Shown in pieces: positions 1-6,577 of a stretch of DNA of 13,124 bases. The stretch covers positions 1 to 13,124 of the forward strand of contig CAMDZY010000032.1 of the NCBI GenBank assembly GCA_945910975.1. Reading direction: 5' to 3'. The notes under the pieces were generated by a model. That model did not search any database. It saw only the letters and a program-made list of their open reading frames with translations, and was not told the origin of the DNA. The translations under genes and the position numbers were made by a program. How positions within the stretch are numbered: the stretch's first letter is position 1; every line of letters begins with the position of its first letter. The DNA is from an uncultured Clostridia bacterium (GTDB lineage Bacteria > Bacillota > Clostridia > Oscillospirales > Oscillospiraceae).

Positions 1-1
1 C

Positions 2-193
2 GCAATTGCCGAATCGCTGCACATCTCCGTGCAGCAGGCCATGCAACTGCACCTGAATATACTGATCTACACAATTGGAATCGGCACGATTTTCTCCGTG
101 ACGACCCCCGGTATTTCGGCAGATGAAATTTACACGCAGCAGCAGAGTGCCTATGAAGTATTTTTGCACGCTGCGGAAAGGGGCATTTTATGA
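2..193 (+). CDS. C-terminal fragment of an unidentified protein, possibly a TetR-type regulator (partial at left edge)
   Basis: An open frame enters from the left edge and ends at TGA 191-193, giving 63 visible residues that begin AIAESLHISV and end HAAERGIL. Only the C-terminus is visible, so there is no DNA-binding motif to identify the family. The segment is mostly helical in character, with a hydrophobic stretch (LNILIYTIGIGTIF) of the kind seen in the ligand-binding and dimer helices of TetR/AcrR regulators. Its stop overlaps the start of the flavodoxin gene by 4 bp (ATGA), so the two are almost certainly co-transcribed and translationally coupled. A TetR-type regulator preceding a flavodoxin-domain gene is a common clostridial arrangement, but here it is an inference from helical character and context. 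Confidence 0.5.
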   Translation, partial: AIAESLHISVQQAMQLHLNILIYTIGIGTIFSVTTPGISADEIYTQQQSAYEVFLHAAERGIL

Positions 194-723
194 AAACCGG
201 AATCATTCTTTATCAGTCCAAATACGGCGCAACCAAGCAATATGCCATGTGGTTGCAGACCATCACAGGCTTTGACTGCGTGCAAACGCAAAATTCATCT
301 TTACAAGATGTATTGCCATACCGTTCCATCATACTGTGTGGCGGCGTTTATGCCTCCGGCATTGCCGGATTGTCATTTTTTAAAAAGAATATCGACCAAT
401 TACAGGACAAAAAGCTGGCCGTTCTGTGCGTTGGCGCTTCGCCCTATGATGTGAACGCACTTGCGCAGCTCAGGGCACACAATCTGACCGGCCGTTTGGA
501 GAAAATTCCGCTGTTTTATGCACGCGGCGCATGGAATGAAGAAAAAATGACACGCATCGACCGAACGCTGTGCAAGCTGCTGCAAAAATCGATCGCAAAA
601 AAAGACCCCGCCACATATGAACCGTGGATGAAAACCCTGCTGTGCGCAAAGGGGCAGGTCTGCGATTGGACGGATCGGGCCTACCTGGCTCCGCTGATAA
701 AATTGATAAACGGCACAGAATAA
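190..723 (+). CDS. Flavodoxin-domain protein (FMN-binding, HemG-like)
   Basis: This is a predicted 177-residue soluble flavoprotein. The N-terminus MKTGIILYQSKYGATKQYA matches the first beta strand and phosphate-binding loop of flavodoxins: residues 9-15 (QSKYGAT) would hold the FMN phosphate. A second strand and loop (SIILCGGVYASGIAG, about 46-60) fits the flavin-ring loop of the Flavodoxin_5 / protoporphyrinogen-oxidase-like family, whose members are about 150-180 residues. The start is supported by AAAGGGG about 6 nt upstream and by the 4-bp overlap with the preceding frame. The redox partner and substrate cannot be read from the sequence. Similar genes are often annotated 'flavodoxin domain-containing protein' and are not shown to act in haem synthesis. 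There are no membrane segments, so it should be cytoplasmic. A hairpin terminator follows the stop. Confidence 0.85.
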   Translation: MKTGIILYQSKYGATKQYAMWLQTITGFDCVQTQNSSLQDVLPYRSIILCGGVYASGIAGLSFFKKNIDQLQDKKLAVLCVGASPYDVNALAQLRAHNLTGRLEKIPLFYARGAWNEEKMTRIDRTLCKLLQKSIAKKDPATYEPWMKTLLCAKGQVCDWTDRAYLAPLIKLINGTE

Positions 724-730
724 TATTCAT

Positions 731-766
731 GCGTACCGTGCAAGGGCTGGCCTATGCACGGTACGC
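731..766. terminator. Bidirectional hairpin terminator between convergent genes
   Basis: A perfect 12-bp inverted repeat: GCGTACCGTGCA at 731-742 pairs with TGCACGGTACGC at 755-766. An additional T-A pair (730/767) lies outside, and a possible AGG/CCT extension lies inside the 12-nt loop. It occupies most of the 48-bp gap between the flavodoxin gene (ends 723, +) and the membrane-protein gene (ends 772, -). Neither side has a long T-run (ACTTATTA on plus, ATGAATATT on minus), so termination may be imperfect in both directions. Confidence 0.7.
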
Positions 767-771
767 ACTTA

Positions 772-1206
772 TTATAGTAAATTCATAATTCCATACGCGA
801 TAAACGGGCTTGCGCAGATCGCGATATAGATCAATGTAATCCATGGCTGATAATCGACATAGAATTCTCGAACGGTCAATGACCACGGGTGTTTGATGAG
901 CACCCATCCGATCAGGTCAAATACAACGGTGATCGTGCCCCAAAGGATGGATGTCGCAATCACATTTGAGAATGTTACGGCCTCCAAACCGCGGAAGTAG
1001 CAATACGCAAAGGCCGGAAAGACAATCACATTATACAGCGGATGCCATGGCTTGGTCTTTTCGTAGCCCTCACCCATGCCGGGGCTGTCTTTCATCGATT
1101 TCATATGCAATACTACAATATTAAAAACAGTATGTAAAATTCCAATTATGGTGACAATGGCATAGGCCAGCCAATACCATAGCATGGAATGTCCAAAATC
1201 TTCCAT
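772..1206 (-). CDS. Small integral membrane protein, four predicted TM helices, function unknown
   Basis: A 144-residue hydrophobic protein. I chose the ATG at 1206 (MEDFGHSML) because GGGAGGG lies about 7 nt upstream; an 18-residue longer TTG start at 1260 has no such site. Predicted membrane helices lie at about residues 8-33, 56-73, 76-104 and 120-142. The loop at 35-56 is charged and Gly/Pro-rich (SMKDSPGMGEGYEKTKPWHP), and the conserved-looking stretch HPWSLTVREFYVDYQPW (106-122) precedes the last helix. I do not recognise a characterised family. The gene is 50 bp downstream of the putative homoserine kinase on the same strand with no terminator between, so it is probably the last gene of the thrC block. 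A role in amino-acid handling would be guesswork from position alone. Confidence 0.75.
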   Translation of the reverse strand: MEDFGHSMLWYWLAYAIVTIIGILHTVFNIVVLHMKSMKDSPGMGEGYEKTKPWHPLYNVIVFPAFAYCYFRGLEAVTFSNVIATSILWGTITVVFDLIGWVLIKHPWSLTVREFYVDYQPWITLIYIAICASPFIAYGIMNLL

Positions 1207-1256
1207 TCGGTATCCCTCCCAAAATTTCGGTAAACTGCAAGCAAGCCACAGGGCAA

Positions 1257-2504
1257 TCAATCGGCAAGCTGCTTTTGTTCAAACAGCAAATCCATCAGCG
1301 CAGTGCCGTGATCCAAGTGTACGCCGTGCAGGCCGTTCGCTTCCGTATAGGCAAGGCCGCCGCCCTGTTCCGTGCGGCTGTCATACAGGAAAAACGGCAC
1401 CGGGTCGCCGTCGTGGCCGCGCGTTGCAAGGAGGGTCTTGTGGTCGGATAACATCAAAAGGCGATATTCCATGTTCTGCTCCGACAGCCATGCAGTCAGC
1501 GGCTGCGTAATGAACGCGTCCAGCTGGCGAATTGCCAGCAGCTTGTCGGAAAGCGAACCGTTGTGGGTCGCTTCGTCCGGTGCTTCCAGATGCAGGCAGA
1601 GAAAATCATCATTGGAGGAAAGACATTGCTTGGCAGCTTCCAGCTTGCCGGGATAGTTGGTGTCCACCTCGCCGGTTGCGCCCTCCACCGTTACCGGCTT
1701 TAGGCCGCTGAGCGCCGCAATGCCATGCACCAGCGGCACGGCGGAAATGACCGAACCATCATGCCCATAACGTTGCACAAAATTCGGCAGTGCGGATGCC
1801 GTTCCCTCCGCCCAGAACCAAATGCCGTTGGCCGGCAGCTTGCCCGCTGCGCGGCGTGCCTGATTCAGCGGATGATTTTGCAGCACCCGGTGTGCGATTT
1901 TTTGCAGCCGCGCCAAAACTGCGGCGGTTTCGTTGCCACAGGGCAGCAACGATCGAATCGTTTCGCCCAGATGGTCGTGCGGCGGCGTCAGGCAGATGCC
2001 CGCGATGCTGCCCTCACGCTGCAATGCCATGTGGCGAAAAGACGGCGTGGGATGGATGCGCAGGCCGATTTTCTGCGCCGTGGCGGCAAATTCCGGGTCG
2101 GCCACCACAGCGGAGATGAGCGCAACGGAGGTTTCGGCGTCAATATTTCCGGCGTTGTGGGAAAGAATTTTCCGCTGTTCATAGGGCAAATCGCCATCCT
2201 CCAGCGCGACCATGTTGCAGCGATAGCTGATCTCCCCTGCCCCGACCTCGCAGCCGCTGCCGGCAGCCTCCAAAGGGCTGCGGCCTGTAAAATAGCGGTT
2301 GGGGTCGCAGCCGAAAATGGACAAAATGGCGGTATCGCTGCCCGGAATCAAATTTTCCGGCACATTGCGCACCGAGCCGAGCAGGGATTTTTTGCAGAGC
2401 GCATCGATATGCGGCTTGTCGGCCGCTTCCAGCGGCGTTTTGCCGTCCAGCTCCGGCACGGGGTTGTCCGCCATGCCGTCGCCGATGATTAGAATATATT
2501 TCAT
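1257..2504 (-). CDS. ApgM-type protein, probable homoserine kinase (alkaline-phosphatase superfamily)
   Basis: A 415-residue protein of the archaeal-type cofactor-independent phosphoglycerate mutase (ApgM) family, within the alkaline phosphatase superfamily. Visible metal and catalytic motifs are GDGMAD (8-13), PGSDTAILSIFGCDP (54-68, with the active-site Ser/Asp region), D310 and H314 in PDEATH, and D354/H355 plus H364 in SDHKTLLATRGH. A bacterial subgroup of this family is annotated as a proposed homoserine kinase because it occurs in threonine operons lacking ThrB. Here it overlaps the 3' end of thrC by 4 bp (ATGA) and no GHMP-type thrB is seen in the window. I infer that it converts homoserine to O-phosphohomoserine, the ThrC substrate. 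A true phosphoglycerate mutase role cannot be excluded from sequence alone. The RBS (GGAG, 8 nt upstream) lies inside the end of thrC, suggesting translational coupling. Confidence 0.85.
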   Translation of the reverse strand: MKYILIIGDGMADNPVPELDGKTPLEAADKPHIDALCKKSLLGSVRNVPENLIPGSDTAILSIFGCDPNRYFTGRSPLEAAGSGCEVGAGEISYRCNMVALEDGDLPYEQRKILSHNAGNIDAETSVALISAVVADPEFAATAQKIGLRIHPTPSFRHMALQREGSIAGICLTPPHDHLGETIRSLLPCGNETAAVLARLQKIAHRVLQNHPLNQARRAAGKLPANGIWFWAEGTASALPNFVQRYGHDGSVISAVPLVHGIAALSGLKPVTVEGATGEVDTNYPGKLEAAKQCLSSNDDFLCLHLEAPDEATHNGSLSDKLLAIRQLDAFITQPLTAWLSEQNMEYRLLMLSDHKTLLATRGHDGDPVPFFLYDSRTEQGGGLAYTEANGLHGVHLDHGTALMDLLFEQKQLAD

Positions 2505-3958
2505 TTTGCACGCTCCAATACGTAAGAAAGCATTTCCTCGCGGTTTATCACATCATGATGCAAAACCGGCTGACTGCGCAGCTTGGCCAGATGCGCGGGA
2601 ATCGGTACGCCGGTCAGGCGGTGCAGCTGCTCCATTTGGTCAAATTCATCACCGCACGCCTCGCCGTCAATGGCCTTGAGCACCGCAGCCGGGAATTTAT
2701 ATGCCGACGCCGTGGACAGCACCACCAGCGGCGCATCCGTTTTGGTTGCGCTGCGATACTGCTCGGCCACATTCCACGCGACCGCCGTGTGCGTATCGCA
2801 AAGGTAATGCTGCTCGCGCCACAGCTTGCCGATGGTCTGACTTGTGCCGGCTTCCTCACAGCAGCCCGCCCAGAAATCCTTTTGTAACCGTTGCAGCATG
2901 GACGCGTCAATCTGATATTCGCCCGTCTGCGACAGCTGTTGCATCAACGCAGCAACCGTTTCGGCGTTGCCGTCGGACAGGCTATAGAGCAGGCGCTCCA
3001 AATTGGAAGAAATCAGAATGTCCATGGACGGCGAGCTGGTTTTATAGAACGGACGGCGGCGGTCATAGTGACCGGTTTGGATAAATTCGGTGAGGACATT
3101 GTTGGCATTGGACGCGCAGACAAGTCTACCGACCGGCAGACCCAACTGTTTTGCGATAAAACCGGCCAAAATATCCCCGAAATTGCCGGTGGGAACGACA
3201 AAATCTACGGCATCGCCGCGCCGGATGCGTCCCTTCTTCTCCAAGTCGGCATACGCTTTGAAATAGTATACCACCTGCGGCGCCAAGCGGCCGATGTTGA
3301 TGGAGTTGGCGGAGGAAAGCCGCACCTTGCGTCCGGCCAGCAAATTCTGCTGCGTGACCGCCGAAAAGACCTGTTTTACGCCGTTCTGCGCATCGTCAAA
3401 GTTGCCGCGAATGGCGCACACGTGGACATTTTTACCCTGTTGCGTGACCATCTGTGCCTTTTGCACCGCAGACACGCCGTTTTCCGGGTAGAACACGATG
3501 ATATCGATGCCGGGCACGTCCTGAAAGCCGACCAGTGCGGCCTTGCCGGTATCGCCGGAAGTTGCGGTCAGGATGACGATTTTTTCCTCGCCCTTTGCCG
3601 CCACCATCAGCTGCGGCAGCATCGACAACGCCACATCTTTAAACGCCGAGGTCGGCCCGCGGAACAGCTCCAGCACATAATTGTCGCCTACCTGCCGCAG
3701 CGGCGTCAAATCAGGCGTTTCAAATTTCCCGGCATACGCGCGCTGCGTCAGCTTGTCCATGTTCGCATAATCCGGCAGCAGTGCGGAAAGAATTTTTGTT
3801 GCCATGCCAAGCGTATCCAAGCGCAGGGTACCTTGCCAGTCAAAATCCAGCCGCAGATTCGGCAGCACATACAGCCCGCCGTCCGGTGCCAAACCCTGTA
3901 ACACGGCCTGCGAAGGCATTGCAGTCAGTGCAGCATTTCGGGTGCTTTGATATTTCAT
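2501..3958 (-). CDS. thrC: Threonine synthase
   Basis: A 485-residue PLP enzyme converting O-phosphohomoserine to threonine and phosphate, the last step of threonine synthesis, in the cytoplasm. The N-terminus (MKYQSTRNAALTAMPSQAVLQGLAPDGGLYV) is typical of threonine synthases of about 480-500 residues. ELFRGPTSAFKDVAL (97-111) contains the PLP-binding lysine K107, and ILTATSGDTGKAAL and VPTGNFGDILAGF are the phosphate and cofactor-binding loops. The start at 3958 has GGAG 7 nt upstream (TTGGAGTATTCCT). It is the first gene of a leftward unit: its stop overlaps the putative homoserine kinase start by 4 bp, placing the maker and user of phosphohomoserine on one transcript. It is divergent from hom across a 108-bp control region with its own near-consensus promoter. 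No truncation or frameshift is seen. Confidence 0.97.
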   Translation of the reverse strand: MKYQSTRNAALTAMPSQAVLQGLAPDGGLYVLPNLRLDFDWQGTLRLDTLGMATKILSALLPDYANMDKLTQRAYAGKFETPDLTPLRQVGDNYVLELFRGPTSAFKDVALSMLPQLMVAAKGEEKIVILTATSGDTGKAALVGFQDVPGIDIIVFYPENGVSAVQKAQMVTQQGKNVHVCAIRGNFDDAQNGVKQVFSAVTQQNLLAGRKVRLSSANSINIGRLAPQVVYYFKAYADLEKKGRIRRGDAVDFVVPTGNFGDILAGFIAKQLGLPVGRLVCASNANNVLTEFIQTGHYDRRRPFYKTSSPSMDILISSNLERLLYSLSDGNAETVAALMQQLSQTGEYQIDASMLQRLQKDFWAGCCEEAGTSQTIGKLWREQHYLCDTHTAVAWNVAEQYRSATKTDAPLVVLSTASAYKFPAAVLKAIDGEACGDEFDQMEQLHRLTGVPIPAHLAKLRSQPVLHHDVINREEMLSYVLERAK

Positions 3959-3980
3959 AGGAATACTCCAATCTTTTTTG

Positions 3981-4009
3981 TTGCATTTTCGTTGGTTCTA
4001 TGATATATT
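3981..4009 (+). promoter_or_regulatory. Predicted extended -10 promoter of hom-ask-asd
   Basis: On the plus strand, a weak -35 TTGCAT (3981-3986) is followed by a 17-nt spacer and TATATT (4004-4009). The -10 is preceded by TG at 4001-4002, which makes an extended -10 (TGATATATT). The predicted start is near 4016, leaving a leader of about 50 nt before the hom ATG at 4067. The TSS falls in the left arm of the inverted repeat at 4014-4043. Confidence 0.65.
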
Positions 4010-4028
4010 GTTCTTGTCAGAAAGTCAA
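4000..4028 (-). promoter_or_regulatory. Predicted sigma-A promoter of thrC
   Basis: On the minus strand, TTGACT (4028-4023; 5/6 to consensus) is followed by a 17-nt spacer and TATCAT (4005-4000; 5/6). The predicted transcription start is near 3993, about 35 nt before the thrC ATG. Its -10 box overlaps the -10 box of the opposing hom promoter, so polymerase is unlikely to occupy both at once. Confidence 0.75.
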
Positions 4029-4043
4029 GTGTTTTTCTGACAA
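4014..4043. promoter_or_regulatory. Perfect 10-bp inverted repeat, candidate shared operator for thrC and hom
   Basis: TTGTCAGAAA (4014-4023) and TTTCTGACAA (4034-4043) are perfect inverted copies separated by 10 nt, so the centres of the half-sites are 20 bp (about two helical turns) apart, as expected for a dimeric repressor. The thrC -35 hexamer (4023-4028) lies in and just before the spacer, and the predicted hom transcription start lies in the left arm. A protein bound here would block both promoters. Alternatively, the hom transcript could fold the repeat into a 5' hairpin. The cognate regulator is not identifiable from the window. Confidence 0.55.
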
Positions 4044-4066
4044 AGACAGGCGAGGAGTTACCTTTT

Positions 4067-5206
4067 ATGAATATTGCAATTTTAGGATTCGGCACAGTCG
4101 GTGTCGGCGTATATGATTTGATGAAGTCGCGCACAGATTTGTGCGTAAAATATGTTCTGGACTTGCGGGAATTTCCCGAACTTGGAAGCCTTCTGACGCA
4201 CGATGTCAACACCATCCTCTCCGATCCCGATGTCGACACCGTGATCGAGGTGATGGGCGGTCTGCACCCCAGCTTTGAATTTGTCAGTGCTGCGCTGAAC
4301 GCAGGCAAGCACGTGGTCACCGCCAACAAATATTTGATTTCCACCTATTTCCGCGAGCTGACCGCGCTGGCTACGCAAAATGGCGTCTGTCTGCGCTGTA
4401 CGGCGGCGGCAGGCGGCGGTATTCCATGGCTGGTGAATCTGGAGCGCGCCAAGCGCGTTGACCGCATCACGCGCCTTGGGGGCATCATGAACGGCACCAC
4501 CAACTTTATTATGGACGCCATGCAGCACCGGCAGATGGAGTTTGCCGATGCACTTTCCCAGGCGCAGGCGCTGGGCTATGCCGAGGCCGACCCCTCTGCG
4601 GACATTGACGGCTGGGATATTCAGCGCAAGCTCGCGATTTCCGCCAACATTGCCTTTGACTGTCTGCTGCGCACGGAGGATATCCCCTGCTGCGGCATTC
4701 GGAATATCACCGCCGAGGACGTGCAAATGCTGGCAACGGAGGGCTTGTCCTGCCGTTTGCTGGCAAGCGGTCAGCGCAATGAGGGCAGCGTGTCAGCCTA
4801 TGTAGAGCCGACTTTGCTTGCTGACGGTTCGCCGGAGGCCGCCGTTCCGTCTAATTTTAATCTAATTACCTTTACCGGCGAAGCGGTTGGCCGCCTGAGC
4901 TTCTTTGGGCAGGGCGCGGGACGCTATCCCACCGCCTGCAACTGCGTGCAGGACTGCGTGGACATTGCAAACGGCTGCGGCACGTTCTACTCTGCCGCAA
5001 TGAAGCACGTGCCGGTGGACAACGACGCCGTCAGCCACGCCTATTACGTCCGCACCGCCGCGCCGGACGGCTGGCTACAGCATTTGACCCGCCGCAAAAT
5101 GGGAAGCGGTGTGATCACCGAACCGGTCAGCGTCCGCGCGATGCATGAATGGCTGCAACAAGCGCTGCTGCGCGACCCCGGCTGCTTCATCGCCGGGCTG
5201 TTATGA
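4067..5206 (+). CDS. hom: Homoserine dehydrogenase with atypical short C-terminus
   Basis: A 379-residue NAD(P)-dependent enzyme reducing aspartate semialdehyde to homoserine, the branch-point step toward threonine and methionine. The Rossmann motif GFGTVG is at 7-12, the conserved GGIMNGTTNFI at 138-148, the catalytic stretch AEADPSADIDGWDIQRKLAI (172-191) contains D184 and K188, and GQGAGRYPTA (281-290) is the typical C-terminal catalytic-domain motif. Many Gram-positive homoserine dehydrogenases are about 400-440 residues with a C-terminal ACT domain that binds threonine. Here only about 55 residues follow the catalytic core: HAYYVRTAAPDGWLQHL (324-340) resembles the first ACT strand and helix, but the rest does not look like a complete ACT fold. 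Feedback control may therefore be altered. The start has GAGGAG 9 nt upstream. ask follows 41 bp downstream. Confidence 0.95.
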   Translation: MNIAILGFGTVGVGVYDLMKSRTDLCVKYVLDLREFPELGSLLTHDVNTILSDPDVDTVIEVMGGLHPSFEFVSAALNAGKHVVTANKYLISTYFRELTALATQNGVCLRCTAAAGGGIPWLVNLERAKRVDRITRLGGIMNGTTNFIMDAMQHRQMEFADALSQAQALGYAEADPSADIDGWDIQRKLAISANIAFDCLLRTEDIPCCGIRNITAEDVQMLATEGLSCRLLASGQRNEGSVSAYVEPTLLADGSPEAAVPSNFNLITFTGEAVGRLSFFGQGAGRYPTACNCVQDCVDIANGCGTFYSAAMKHVPVDNDAVSHAYYVRTAAPDGWLQHLTRRKMGSGVITEPVSVRAMHEWLQQALLRDPGCFIAGLL

Positions 5207-5247
5207 ACGCCTTGCGCGCAATCACATAGAATAAAGAGGAGATTTTC

Positions 5248-6564
5248 ATGGCAATCGTAACGAAATTCGGCGGCTCGTCCATGGCGGATGCCGCGCAGAT
5301 GTTGAAGGTCAAGGCCATTGTCGAGGCGGATCCCCGGCGGCAGGTGGTTGTGGTGTCCGCAGCCGGAAAGCGATTTTCCGACGATCACAAAATAACAGAC
5401 CTCCTGTACCTGTGCCATGCGCACCTGCAATACGGCGTGGACTGCGAGGGCGTGCTGCAAATGATCGAAAGCCGCTATCTGCAAATTCGCGACGAGTTGG
5501 GACTGCAAACCGATTTGGAGTCCCACTTTGCCCGTCTGCGGGAAAGAATGCAGCGCGGCATCCGGCAGGACGAATTGGTATCGCGCGGGGAATATTTTTC
5601 CGCCCTGCTGATGGCCGATTTGCTCGGATATGACTTTTTAGACGCCAAAAATTGGCTGCACTTTTCCTTTGACGGCACGGTCGATCAGGCAGCCTCCTAT
5701 CAGGCGTTGGCACAGGCTGCCGAAAACCGCCGCATTGTGACACCCGGCTTTTACGGCTCTCTGCCCGACGGCAGCATCAAAATTTTTTCGCGCGGCGGTT
5801 CGGACATCACAGGTGCCCTGGCTGCTGCGGCCATCGATGCGGAGGTCTACGAAAACTGGACGGATGTGTCCGGCATTTTGATGGCCGATCCCAGAATCGT
5901 GGAAAACCCGCTGCCCATCGCCAAAATCACCTACAACGAGCTGCGCGAGCTGTCCTACATCGGCGCGCAGGTGCTGCATGAGATGACCATTTTCCCGGTG
6001 CGCGAGAAAAACATCCCGCTGAACATCCGCAACACCAACCGGCCGGAGGATCCGGGCACTGTCATCATGGAAGCCTTTGACGACGGCGACGAGCCTTCGC
6101 CCAATTTTATCACCGGCATCGCCGGACGCAAGAATTTCTCCATCCTCACCGTTTCCAAAACCGGAATGTCCGGGCAGATCGGCGTGCTGCGGCAGCTTCT
6201 GGAAATTCTGGAGGCACACCGCGTGTGCGTGGAATACGTGCCAAGCGGCATTGACACGGTTTCTCTGGTCGTTTCCTCCGAGCAGCTCTCGCCCTGCCTG
6301 TATTCCATTTTGGGGCAGCTACAGGAAACCGTCAAGCCCGACAGCATCAAGGTGGTCGAGGATATCGCCATTGTCGCGGCAGTCGGCCGAAAGATGGCCT
6401 TCCGCACCGGCACCTCCGGCAAGCTGTTCGCCAAGCTGGGCGAAAACGGCATCAACATCCGCATGATCACCCAAGGGCCGGACGAATTAAATATTATTGT
6501 GGGTGTGGACAATAAAGACTTTGCAAATACGGTCAGAGTGTTGTATAATGCTTTTGTAAAGTAG
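5248..6564 (+). CDS. Aspartate kinase (aspartokinase)
   Basis: A 438-residue amino-acid kinase phosphorylating aspartate to aspartyl phosphate, the entry step to lysine, threonine and methionine. KFGGSS (6-11) is the invariant N-terminal motif. SRGGSDITGA (181-190) and NWTDVSGILMADPR (203-216) are the aspartate/ATP-binding loops. Two C-terminal ACT domains follow: about 297-345 (FSILTVSKTGMSGQIGVL) and about 373-435 (IAIVAAVGRKMAFRTGTSGKLF). These normally bind lysine or threonine as feedback inhibitors; which effector applies cannot be told by eye. The length and N-terminal spacing resemble clostridial aspartokinases of about 440 residues. AGGAG precedes the ATG by 7 nt. It is the middle gene of hom-ask-asd, with no terminator on either side. 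The stop codon TAG merges directly into the asd ribosome binding site. Confidence 0.95.
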   Translation: MAIVTKFGGSSMADAAQMLKVKAIVEADPRRQVVVVSAAGKRFSDDHKITDLLYLCHAHLQYGVDCEGVLQMIESRYLQIRDELGLQTDLESHFARLRERMQRGIRQDELVSRGEYFSALLMADLLGYDFLDAKNWLHFSFDGTVDQAASYQALAQAAENRRIVTPGFYGSLPDGSIKIFSRGGSDITGALAAAAIDAEVYENWTDVSGILMADPRIVENPLPIAKITYNELRELSYIGAQVLHEMTIFPVREKNIPLNIRNTNRPEDPGTVIMEAFDDGDEPSPNFITGIAGRKNFSILTVSKTGMSGQIGVLRQLLEILEAHRVCVEYVPSGIDTVSLVVSSEQLSPCLYSILGQLQETVKPDSIKVVEDIAIVAAVGRKMAFRTGTSGKLFAKLGENGINIRMITQGPDELNIIVGVDNKDFANTVRVLYNAFVK

Positions 6565-6577
6565 AGGAGGTTGCACT

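Noticed and set aside
1725..2492. Plus-strand open frame (255 codons) opposite the ApgM-type gene
   Set aside because: It has Arg/Gln/Cys-rich antisense composition with no domain, and the opposite strand carries conserved metal-binding motifs.
2891..3901. Long plus-strand open frame (336 codons) opposite thrC
   Set aside because: It is antisense to a clearly functional thrC, has no recognisable domain or RBS-start pair, and is explained by third-position GC bias keeping stops out of the opposite strand.
4013..4060. Attenuator (terminator/antiterminator) in the hom leader
   Set aside because: The 10-bp stem is not followed by a T-run, and there is no leader peptide with Thr/Ile codons in the roughly 50-nt leader, so an operator is the better reading.
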